DNA of 64,000 nt from Hirundichthys speculiger (taxonomy: Eukaryota > Chordata > Actinopteri > Beloniformes > Exocoetidae): positions 1,921,001 through 1,985,000 of the forward strand of contig JAGFBZ010002395.1 of assembly GCA_018398805.1 (NCBI GenBank), read 5' to 3'. Position numbers and translations under genes: made by a program. The notes beneath the pieces are model-generated. The model made no database searches. It was not told the origin of the DNA and saw only the letters and a list, made by a program, of their open reading frames with translations. This document shows positions 60,501-64,000 of this stretch, one piece after another; within the stretch, counting starts at the first letter, position 1; each line of letters opens with the position of its first letter.

Positions 60501-62329
60501 CATCTTGCCCAAGTACACTTTGACACATAAACAGTCGGAGCTAGGATTGAATTGCCAACCTTTCAATGACTGGATGACCCACTCTACCAAATGAGCTATA
60601 GCCACCCAGAAGAAGCTTGAATCTCAGTGGGCTTTGAGTGGGTGGAAAGTCCTGGGGATCTGATGGTGCTGTTGTCACATGGAGTAATGTGCTGTGGTAC
60701 AGGGGTTGGTGGCAGTGCACCCAACATGTCTGCTTGTTCCCAGTTGTTTTCCAAATAAGGATCTGGTGACCCCCACCGCTGGGGGAAGGCTGTGTGAGGC
60801 AGCTCACAGCCTTCCCTGGCTATCTCCGCCTCCAGGGCTAGGGGCATCTTGCGGGGCTGGTTTTGGGGGCACCCTTCCTTCACCCTTGTGTCGCACCCCT
60901 GGTGCTGCTAGCGGGCTCTCGTCACTGGTGCCTTCCCTTGATTATGAGCTGCTCTGATTTCCACTGCCTCTAGGTTATGGTGGGCTCATCGCCCAGGTCT
61001 TGCTGATGACTGTGGGTTGGCTTGCAGGACTGGGCAGTTAATGATTGGCCTGAAGGGAAACCCAGGGCACTGGTGGAGGCCCAGTCACCAGACACTCACC
61101 AATAAGCCCCTCCTCCCGGCCTGGCCCCTGGGCGGGGCCATGGTGACCCTGATCTAGGCAATGGACATCGAATTTTCTGATCTTGTACTTTCCATAAAGG
61201 TTACTGGAATCTCACTTAGGCTGGAACACTGTGCCAGTGCTATACCCTCACTAAGGTCCACGAAGGAACATAGGAATTTGCCCATTCAGTCCACACGTGT
61301 TTCATGGGAGAATGGGGTACTGGGACCATTGCTGCAGGCTATCCAGTCCCTATAACAAACAGGGCAAGAGTCTGGTCCACATTAATTGACTTGAATTGAC
61401 TTCTCTTTTCCACAGAAGTTGAGATATTCTTGAGAGATTCGGAGTAGAGTCTCTGTTCCTTCACATCAAGAGGAACCAGTTGATATGGTTCAGGCATCTT
61501 GATTGGATACCTCTTTGATGCCTCCTTGGGGAGTTGTTTCGGACATGTCCAGGTGGAACAAAACCACGAGGCAGACCCAGGAGAGATTACATGGTTGGCC
61601 TCAGAACGCTGGCCGAGGGAGGTCTGGATCTCTTTGCTTAAGCTGCTGCCTCAATGACCCGAATCTGGAAAAGTGGAAGTCAATGAATGGATGGATGGAA
61701 TTAAATAGAATGTTTCCCTCAGCTTTTAAGTTTGCTCGTTCCACCCATTTTTCCATTTTTGGACTAACCTGGGTCAGATAAAGTCAGCTCTGGTCAACAT
61801 ATCACGGGGCTTTAAACTGACTTAAAAAAAAAAAAACGAGACGTGATGTCATAGAAGCCTTGTCCAGTTCTCATACAGTCTATGGTTACTACAGTATGTG
61901 AATAATGTGTGATATTGCCTCATTGCATCCTACTGTTTGGAAAATGTTTATTGCCATGTAGTGTTAAATTCTGTCAACAATTTCCTCTTAGCTGCAGTGT
62001 AAACAGGAATGTAGTGGATTTGCTGTGCTCTGTGACTAAAAGTTTTGAATCCCTAATCAACCCAAGATTTCTCAAACCCTCTTGAATTCAGAAGTTGTAA
62101 AGCTGGATAATGCTGTTTTAATCTATCTTACCAGTGTACTCTGGATCCACATGAGGAGGGTAGAAGCGGAAATTGATGAAGAAAGGAATTGACACTCCAA
62201 ACTTGAACCACTCCACCACATAGGGGGGCTGCTGGCCATCCAGGGGAGGGGACACGTCACACCCCAGGATCACGCTCTCTCCAGCGCGCGCCGTTACAAA
62301 CCGGGGCTCCTCTCTCACTCCGTGGGCAC
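9492..62329 (-). CDS. igsf9b: igsf9b gene (IgSF9B / turtle-family adhesion receptor), partial
   Basis: Single-pass neuronal surface protein of the IGSF9/turtle family. Mammalian IGSF9B is a homophilic adhesion molecule of inhibitory synapses, linked to neuroligin-2 through S-SCAM. Seventeen minus-strand exons give five Ig domains, two FN3 domains, a transmembrane helix and a long proline-rich tail, in the family order, about 1,300 codons. All exon junctions checked keep the reading frame. IGSF9B rather than IGSF9 or IGSF9A is favoured by conserved tail blocks such as TTPIELISRGPDGRFVM and by HVDPEY, YDTFHNGSWVHLT and GPHDWxSLPV in the ectodomain. The signal-peptide exon is missing: nothing suitable was seen between 62330 and 64000, so it is probably outside the window. 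The 3' end is uncertain (see the tail exon). Confidence 0.95.
11790..12730 (-). mobile_element. degenerate Tc1/mariner-like element
   Basis: Inverted terminal sequence: ATTATTCATACCC at about 11805-11817 and its complement GGGTATGAATAAT at about 12705-12717. A minus-strand interior of up to 164 open codons is frame-broken and shows no intact DDE motif. The inverted end is typical of fish Tc1-like families with ATTCATACCC termini. Superfamily call is by resemblance. Confidence 0.55.
12959..13045 (-). CDS. igsf9b: candidate igsf9b cassette exon (29 codons, proline-rich)
   Basis: Within the intron between E16 and the tail exon lies a GC-rich block with acceptor tctcccatcgcag|GCC and strong donor CCCCCA|gtgagt. 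Its 87 bases are a multiple of three. Entered in phase 2 from E16 it stays open, reads as a proline-rich peptide (begins PPLTPLPGVEPCWDEP, ends SSFLPPPASPQ) and leaves in phase 2 into the tail exon (LSSGK). Splice signals, frame, length and base composition agree, so I infer a real exon, perhaps alternatively spliced. I do not recall it in the human reference isoform. Confidence 0.65.
13815..13860 (-). CDS. igsf9b: igsf9b E16: short juxtamembrane exon
   Basis: A 46-bp exon with acceptor tcctcttag|AT and donor TCGCC|gtaagt. It encodes DPPLSVTHFRKSIES and two bases of the next proline codon. It ends in phase 2, compatible both with the tail exon and with the candidate 87-bp cassette exon. Confidence 0.93.
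13861..14186 (-). other. igsf9b: igsf9b intron 15
   Basis: A 326-bp intron; nothing recognised. Confidence 0.9.
14187..14351 (-). CDS. igsf9b: igsf9b E15: transmembrane exon
   Basis: A 165-bp exon with acceptor ttgcctcag|CA and donor AAGCCAG|gttggc. It encodes a short juxtamembrane stalk (DPFPPPELPEEGLARP), one hydrophobic helix (VVAGVVATICFLAAAVLFST, then LAACFV) and a basic stop-transfer segment (NKQHRRKLKRKP). The donor gttggc is weak, but E16 resumes with DPPLSVTHFRKS as expected. Confidence 0.95.
14452..14536 (-). CDS. igsf9b: igsf9b E14: second half of FN3 domain 2
   Basis: An 85-bp exon with acceptor ctctgacag|GAG and donor AGCACAG|gtgagt. Hand translation gives ESWYEFRVMAVMDDLISESS and NVVGVSST. 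The WYEFRV.AVM motif closes the second FN3 domain. It is separated from the transmembrane exon by a 100-bp intron. Confidence 0.95.
14537..15043 (-). other. igsf9b: igsf9b intron 13
   Basis: A 507-bp AT-rich intron; nothing recognised. Confidence 0.9.
15044..15270 (-). CDS. igsf9b: igsf9b E13: first half of FN3 domain 2
   Basis: A 227-bp exon with acceptor ggtccacag|GC and donor GTTCAG|gtcagt. It begins GSPLGTPEPLVLLTPPRC and continues LTANRTQHGVLLTWLPPANH, PIDRYIMEFRLGERWEVLDD and LIARDLVQ. This is the hallmark second FN3 domain of IGSF9B. Confidence 0.96.
15271..19260 (-). other. igsf9b: igsf9b intron 12
   Basis: A 3,990-bp intron with one hAT-like element (17585-18077). The remainder is AT-rich with no coding signal; short ORFs at 15396-15765 and 18248-18475 have no recognisable domain or splice context. 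Confidence 0.85.
17585..18077. mobile_element. hAT-like nonautonomous element
   Basis: Ends are inverted: CAGTGGTGCGCAAAC at the left and GTTTGAGAACCACTG at the right, i.e. the CAGTGGTTCTCAAAC-type terminus of hAT/Charlie elements. Length 493 bp with no transposase ORF. Flanks ctataggg and cttatagt are only a rough match for an 8-bp target duplication, so the copy is old. Confidence 0.75.
19261..19436 (-). CDS. igsf9b: igsf9b E12: second half of FN3 domain 1
   Basis: A 176-bp exon with acceptor gttcacag|G and donor ACTGCAG|gtaggt. It encodes SKRIDFGPHDWHSLPVSGAQ, TWLVVPGLEPGTEYQFSVLA (FN3 F/G-strand signature) and QNKLGTGPFSEVVTVTT. Confidence 0.95.
19590..19690 (-). repeat. L2-type 3' tail fragment
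   Basis: TCAATCAAGCTTTATTTGTA followed by TAGCACTTTTCAT and an A-rich stretch is the reverse complement of the GTGCTATACAAATAAA-type tail shared by fish L2 LINEs and their SINEs. Only the 3' tail is present. Confidence 0.6.
20849..21231 (-). mobile_element. hAT nonautonomous element, copy A
   Basis: 383 bp between perfect 8-bp target duplications TTCTAGAC (20841-20848 and 21232-21239). Termini are CAGCCATTCCCAAAC and, inverted, CAGTAATTCCCAAAG. No ORF of note. It is a close relative of 56311-56695 in the opposite orientation, agreeing at roughly nine of ten bases by eye. Confidence 0.9.
21537..21589. repeat. (TA)n(TG)n microsatellite
   Basis: About 14 TA units followed by about 12 TG units with one interruption. 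Confidence 0.95.
21758..21881 (-). CDS. igsf9b: igsf9b E11: first half of FN3 domain 1
   Basis: A 124-bp exon with acceptor acccctcag|GC and donor CCAGT|gtgagt, phases 1 and 2. Hand translation gives TSPHAPGNIHVLPSTTSANV, SWEPGYDGGFEQ and TFSVWYGPV. The SWEPGYDGG and F.VWYGP motifs are the start of the first FN3 domain. The exon was found by frame-matching E10 to E12. Confidence 0.95.
22744..24093 (+). mobile_element. nonautonomous P-element-like transposon with fossil THAP exon
   Basis: 1,350 bp bounded by identical 8-bp direct repeats GTTTATAT (22736-22743 and 24094-24101) and 16-bp inverted ends CAGGGTTATTATAGTT / CAAGGTTATTATAGTT (15 of 16 match). Arrays of AACTAAA-type words lie inside both ends. 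The centre (about 23205-23351, plus strand) encodes a THAP-like segment ending at a splice donor. THAP domains occur in P-element and Kolobok transposases; the 8-bp duplication favours the P superfamily. No transposase core remains. Confidence 0.75.
23205..23351 (+). pseudogene. THAP-domain exon fragment inside the transposon
   Basis: One plus-strand frame reads CANNGVKIRQWKRKVCTETA, then EVRKTWVKNINRKNF, VPNEYSRV and a donor (CGG|gtgagt). W..NI.R.NF.P..YSRV is the second half of a THAP zinc finger, which would continue with CSxHF in the next exon. That next exon is not visible, and an upstream ATG at 23168 is cut by stops, so this is a remnant. Confidence 0.65.
24236..24830 (-). mobile_element. 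Tc1-like element, internally deleted
   Basis: The minus strand holds the last part of a Tc1 transposase (ELDWPAQSPDLNPIEHLWDE, then EEWSKIPINTLLNLKDSL) at 24236-24520, with the catalytic-region DLNPIEHLWDEL motif. The other end is CAATATAGTGTA at about 24811-24822 next to the 5' leader. The leader joins directly to the transposase 3' third near 24655, so the centre is deleted. The 3' inverted repeat is not recognisable. Confidence 0.85.
25442..25463. repeat. poly-G run (22 G)
   Basis: A 22-base G homopolymer, C on the transcribed strand. Its length is doubtful in most assemblies. Confidence 0.9.
25595..25745 (-). CDS. igsf9b: igsf9b E10: second half of Ig5
   Basis: A 151-bp exon with acceptor tcaattgaag|GTG and donor ATCG|gtacac, entering in phase 0 and leaving in phase 1. 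It encodes VGKPSRSKHNILPSGSLQFQ, SLSKEDHGEWECVATNVV (second Ig5 cysteine) and TSITASTRILVIG. It ends the Ig region. Confidence 0.96.
25873..25992 (-). CDS. igsf9b: igsf9b E9: first half of Ig5
   Basis: A 120-bp exon (40 codons, phase 0/0) with acceptor tcatcaag|GAT. It encodes DPPYFNVRPGGEYRQEAGRE, LVIPCAASGDP (first Ig5 cysteine) and TITWRK. The donor AAG|gtgctg is weak compared with the other donors of the gene, but the next exon continues with VGKPSRSKH exactly as in the family, so the boundary is firm. Confidence 0.93.
26089..26229 (-). CDS. igsf9b: igsf9b E8: second half of Ig4
   Basis: A 141-bp exon (47 codons, phase 0/0) with acceptor ttgcag|TAC and donor CTAAAG|gtaact. It encodes YPGWSLLPDGSIRVAEATED, then SLGTYTCVPYNALGTMG with the second Ig4 cysteine, and MSPPATLVLK. 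A 96-bp intron separates it from E9. Confidence 0.96.
26230..27814 (-). other. igsf9b: igsf9b intron 7
   Basis: A 1,585-bp AT-rich intron; no repeat family or exon recognised. Confidence 0.85.
27815..27957 (-). CDS. igsf9b: igsf9b E7: first half of Ig4
   Basis: A 143-bp exon with acceptor tatgtacag|AC and donor GAGAAG|gtcagt, entering in phase 1 and leaving in phase 0. It encodes YPARVINMPPVIYVPRKLPG, the first Ig4 cysteine (IIRCPVDANPP), the core tryptophan (VKWEKDGYPL) and RVEK. Confidence 0.95.
27958..29572 (-). other. igsf9b: igsf9b intron 6
   Basis: A 1,615-bp intron. Two A-homopolymers (28228-28240, 28709-28722). Nothing else recognised. Confidence 0.85.
29573..29718 (-). CDS. igsf9b: igsf9b E6: second half of Ig3
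   Basis: A 146-bp exon with acceptor tttcttgcag|T and donor TTCAGT|gtgagt. It encodes DLKLRVRILIDGTLIIFRVE, then PEDAGKYTCSPSNSLG with the second Ig3 cysteine, and ISPSASAYLTVQ. The DLKLRVRILIDGTLIIFRV block is very conserved in IGSF9B. The last base T starts the tyrosine codon completed by E7. Confidence 0.96.
29719..31498 (-). other. igsf9b: igsf9b intron 5
   Basis: A 1,780-bp intron with an interrupted CA repeat at 31231-31276; otherwise nothing recognised. Confidence 0.85.
31499..31640 (-). CDS. igsf9b: igsf9b E5: first half of Ig3
   Basis: A 142-bp exon with acceptor tttctcatag|GG and donor AAGAA|gtaaag, phases 1 and 2. It encodes GPPYIVSPPENVTVNISQNA, the first Ig3 cysteine (LFTCQAEAYPG) and NLTYTWFWEEDNVYFK. 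NVT, NIS and NLT are possible N-glycosylation sites. The split asparagine codon AA|T is completed by E6. Confidence 0.95.
31641..34178 (-). other. igsf9b: igsf9b intron 4
   Basis: A 2,538-bp AT-rich intron; no mobile element or RNA gene recognised. Confidence 0.85.
34179..34296 (-). CDS. igsf9b: igsf9b E4: second half of Ig2
   Basis: A 118-bp exon with acceptor aatcacag|GTA and donor TTCAAG|gtaagg, entering in phase 0 and leaving in phase 1. Hand translation gives VHDGSLSILAITRDDRGAYT, the second Ig2 cysteine in YTCRAYSDQGE, then VLHTTRLLVQ. It is too short for an ORF scan; I found it by searching between E3 and E5 for the missing half-domain. The frame joins both neighbours exactly. Confidence 0.95.
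35147..36358 (+). mobile_element. PIF/Harbinger element carrying only the Myb-like ORF
   Basis: 1,212 bp with inverted ends GGGCCTGATTTACTAA (left) and TTAGTAAATCAGGCCC (right), flanked by TTA and TTT, close to the 3-bp TTA/TWA targets of Harbinger elements. Both subterminal regions are rich in GCGTG/TTTGCG words. Inside is an intact 129-codon ORF for a Myb/SANT-like protein. The 640 bases after it have no DDE transposase, so the element would depend on one made elsewhere. Confidence 0.85.
35324..35713 (+). CDS. Harbinger ORF1 Myb/SANT-like DNA-binding protein
   Basis: A 129-codon ORF opposite to igsf9b, starting at the ATG at 35324. A basic N-terminus (DRRKRKMKFDELELEILVEE) leads into a trihelix Myb/SANT-like domain with spaced tryptophans (NAIWEKICDRINAVG, then DEVKRRWQDIRQRTKEK), followed by GGGPAEEMPLTSIEQQV. 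The layout is that of NAIF1/MSANTD-like proteins, which derive from Harbinger ORF1; in active elements this protein brings the transposase to DNA and into the nucleus. No stop or frameshift is present. It may use a splice donor shortly after the stop (AACAAG|gtaggc, about 35731). Expression is unknown. Confidence 0.8.
   Translation: MKSLDGKQDRRKRKMKFDELELEILVEEANKHIHELQQRNLNITKRNAIWEKICDRINAVGKTKRTADEVKRRWQDIRQRTKEKVAFNKTSANKTGGGPAEEMPLTSIEQQVQLTFCEEQITGIRGMTR
41803..41954 (-). CDS. igsf9b: igsf9b E3: first half of Ig2
   Basis: A 152-bp exon with acceptor tctctgcag|CC and donor TACTCG|gtaaga, entering in phase 1 and leaving in phase 0. It encodes PPSFTSTPPQYVEAKEGGS-type sequence (one or two residues uncertain near the start), the first Ig2 cysteine (LLSCSAQGNPKP) and tryptophan (MISWLREGEEL). 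The downstream half is in E4, 7.5 kb away. Confidence 0.93.
41955..50810 (-). other. igsf9b: igsf9b intron 2
   Basis: An 8,856-bp intron. It contains a CTAT microsatellite (46919-47008) and a 22-bp local duplication of AATGCTTTATAAAAGT (46210-46254). A GC-richer patch at 44330-44400 was not identified. No exon or transposase recognised. Confidence 0.85.
46919..47008. repeat. (CTAT)n microsatellite
   Basis: About 22 tetranucleotide units, nearly uninterrupted. Confidence 0.97.
50811..50957 (-). CDS. igsf9b: igsf9b E2: second half of Ig1
   Basis: A 147-bp exon with acceptor ctgtttgcag|GT and donor AATG|gtcagt, phases 1/1. It encodes RATLHGKASLQIDPVRSEDQ followed by the second Ig1 cysteine in GWYECRVLMLEQQYDTFHNG and SWVHLTVN. 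The DxGxYxC-type Ig signature is present as DQGWYEC. Joining to E1 gives EYTG-RATL, as in the family. Confidence 0.95.
52225..52880. mobile_element. second-level nested inverted-repeat element
   Basis: 656 bp with long inverted ends: CGGTGTTGTGAAATTTCTTC at the left, and GAAGAAATTTCAGAACACCG at the right, about 19 of 20 complementary. No ORF over 70 codons and no clear target duplication. It contains CCGTCCGTCGTCTTCCGCTT at about 52682-52701, which resembles the reversed 3' tail of RTE/Rex3 LINEs. Family not recognised. Confidence 0.6.
53018..53068. repeat. 9-bp minisatellite ATCTGCGTT
   Basis: Five to six uninterrupted copies of ATCTGCGTT close to the right end of the nested insert. Confidence 0.95.
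56311..56695 (+). mobile_element. hAT nonautonomous element, copy B
   Basis: 385 bp with ends CAGTGATTCCCAAAG and, inverted, CAGCCATTCCCAAAC. Flanks cagtaaca and cagtaatg match at six of eight bases, as expected of an aged target duplication. It is about 90% similar by eye to the reverse complement of 20849-21231. Confidence 0.88.
57533..57587. repeat. (AT)n(CT)n microsatellite
   Basis: About 21 AT units followed by about 6 CT units, preceded by an 18-base A run. Confidence 0.95.
60345..60605. repeat. dispersed fish repeat (GGTAAATGGAC family)
   Basis: Begins GGTAAATGGACGGCACTTA and contains CAAAACACTTTACA, TGCAATGCAAGGTGCTGCCA, TTCAGCATCTTGCCCAAG and a terminal ACCCACTCTACCAAATGAGC segment. 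This ~260-bp noncoding unit is widespread in fish genomes; I do not assign a superfamily. Confidence 0.75.
61430..61705 (+). mobile_element. RTE-clade (Rex3-like) LINE 3' tail
   Basis: Carries the degraded end of the RTE ORF (TTCACATCAAGAGGAACCAG, then CACGAGGCAGACCCAGGAGA and AGAACGCTGGCCGAGGGAGG) and ends in a short ATGGATGGA tract, the usual 3' tail of this family. Same family as 5640-6640; not functional. Confidence 0.75.
62132..62329 (-). CDS. igsf9b: igsf9b E1: start of mature protein, first half of Ig1
   Basis: A 198-bp exon with acceptor cctcttag|GT and donor ACTG|gtaaga; it starts and ends in phase 1. It encodes GAHGVREEPRFVTARAGESV, then the first Ig1 cysteine (ILGCDV), the core tryptophan (VVEWFKFG) and PPHVDPEYTG. 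The preceding exon should carry the signal peptide. An apparent in-frame methionine upstream (about 62411) is intronic read-through, not the start. Confidence 0.95.
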
Positions 62330-64000
62330 CTAAGAGGAGACAAACGCAACTATGAACACAGCAGTGCTGGATTATGACATGCAAAAAAGCACTGTGCAGG
62401 AAAATTCTCATGCACAGAATTCCTGCAGAGCAAGCAGGAAAATCTCATTGCATGCAAGTCATCCAAGACTGATTCACAAACAATAATTGGGCGGCAAATA
62501 AAGGTGATTGACTATGCCAATCGATTACAAGTATATTTTGATTAAGGTCTACTGTACTGTACACAGACAGCAGTTCACCAACTTTCCCTCATCCCATCGT
62601 ACTACCGTCATCTGTCACCCTCATCTGTTGGTGAATGCTTTGTGGCTGTACCATACTGTACTATAAGAGTGCTGCCAAGGGGTTCCATTGATCAAAGCTG
62701 ACTTCTGCTCAGATGAGCTTTACTATGAGCACCACCAGGCCTGGCGTTTCGCCACGAATGTCTTGGCACACTGCCGAGCGTTGACCTATCAGATGACTCA
62801 AAGGTCGGCATACCTGCCTCAGCAGAACATTCACTCTGGTATGGATTTTCTCCAGCTGCCACCCCCGCTGTCATTGAGCTGGCTGCATCCCCACCATCAG
62901 ACCAAGCACGACTACCAGCCTTCGCCCAGGGGGGAAAATCGCTTCAGGGATCAAGACGCATGCTGACATTTCCTCCAGAGGACCAATACTGAATAACTTA
63001 ACGCTTTCATTAGCAGTATCATTTGCATTATCAGGGCTAATTTGACTGAAACATGAATACTGAGGACATGCAGATATTATAAGCTCAAATAAGACTCTTG
63101 CTTATATCTGTATTGATGTTTCACCACAATCATGGTTTTGTCATACTGAAATTCTAGATGACCTGTAAGCTCTGCGCACACAGAAAATACAACAAAAATT
63201 TTCAATCAGTTCTTCTGTCTACAAAATAATGCTTTAGCTCCACCCCTTCAGACCATATGCATCACTTAGTAATTGTGTTTGCTAGTTTAATTTGCATTAT
63301 CCTGTGACAGTGTTAATCCACTTTTCTCATTTCAGCCAGCACAGACTGGACCAAAACAGAGCAAATTTAATCAAATTACACGTTTTAAAGTGGAGATGTG
63401 GTCTGCCAGTTTCAGACCTCTGTGCTGGAATCTTACTGTTACTTCTCTTTGATAACAAGGAAAAAACAGCCAAGCTATGATGCCCAGCATGATCAACAAA
63501 AAATAAATTAAAAAAAGACAAAAAAAAAAAAGACATACATGTGCATCAGATGAGTACAACAGTACAAGGTTAAACTGTCACCTAAAGGGGGATTCAATTA
63601 AATAAAAGTGAAATTCTGACCTGGTTAACTAAACAAAGGGAAAACGATGGTTGTAAAGATTTTGGCTGGCTGCAACCTCCTCAAACCATGACCTTTAAAT
63701 GTGCCTCTGAGGAAACCCATCCCATCATAAGCACTACAGACTAAGAAATCTTCTTAAATTATCCTTAAAGGCCAAATTCCAAAATTCACACTGGAGCGTG
63801 CTCCATAGCTGCATCCACAACACGTTTATAATAATCCTCTTCAGCACGTCATGAAGGGCCTTTGCTAAGTCTCACCACACATAGTGAACTTGTTCAATCT
63901 AGTTTAGTACTTAAAAAAAATTTAACCCTGGGTCAGTGAACCTTAAAACTGTACACCAACAGTTAAACCTTTGGAAGAATGCACTTCATGGCCTCTCTAC
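62330..64000. other. igsf9b: upstream igsf9b intron, no exon found
   Basis: Searched on the minus strand for a signal-peptide exon ending in phase 1; none could be supported. ORFs at 62688-62966 and 63292-63559 have no recognisable domain. An A-rich stretch lies at 63505-63531. Confidence 0.6.

Larger units (their letters stand above)
50958..62131 (-). other. igsf9b: igsf9b intron 1 (first visible intron)
   Basis: An 11.2-kb intron with the split L2 LINE (51530-54392), an hAT copy (56311-56695), an AT/CT microsatellite (57533-57587), a fish dispersed repeat (60345-60605) and an RTE tail (61430-61705). The gaps between these (54393-56310, 56696-57532, 57588-60344) show no gene. Confidence 0.85.

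Noticed and set aside
1..64000. CRISPR arrays, operons, bacterial-type promoters, tRNA or rRNA genes
   Set aside because: No spaced identical repeats, cloverleaf or rRNA-like blocks seen; spliced exons and repeat families show animal nuclear DNA.

Overview
The window is nuclear DNA from a ray-finned (teleost) fish. It has intron-split vertebrate neural genes, AT-rich introns, and typical fish repeats (L2 and RTE/Rex3-like LINEs, Tc1, hAT, Harbinger). Homology statements rest on recalled family members; no search was run.

The main content is one minus-strand gene, the fish orthologue of IGSF9B (turtle-family cell-adhesion protein of inhibitory synapses), from about 62.3 kb down to 9.5 kb. I traced 17 exons with matching splice phases: five Ig domains (each split over two exons), two fibronectin III domains (two exons each), one transmembrane exon, a short juxtamembrane exon, and one 1.6-kb proline-rich cytoplasmic exon. 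They total about 1,300 codons. The signal-peptide exon is not found and probably lies beyond the right edge. A further 87-bp in-frame exon (12959-13045) sits between the last two exons and looks like an unlisted cassette exon. The C-terminus is ambiguous, because the stop after the tail exon overlaps a splice donor.

Left of igsf9b, on the same strand, are two coding exons of a probable spata19 gene, the neighbour of IGSF9B in mammals. They occur twice, in a head-to-tail ~2.57-kb duplication (about 517-3100 and 3146-5640). The copies are nearly identical except for a stretch (3050-3660) full of tiny deletions at short repeats, which suggests an assembly fault or a very recent duplication.

The introns hold mobile DNA: a 1.35-kb element with 16-bp inverted ends, an 8-bp target duplication and a fossil THAP exon (22744-24093, P-element-like); a 1.2-kb Harbinger element with an intact Myb-like ORF (35147-36358); an L2 LINE split by a Harbinger-like insert that itself contains another inverted-repeat element (51530-54392); two related hAT elements in opposite orientation in introns 11 and 1; Tc1 remnants; and several microsatellites. 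Exons are numbered E1-E17 from the first one visible in the window.
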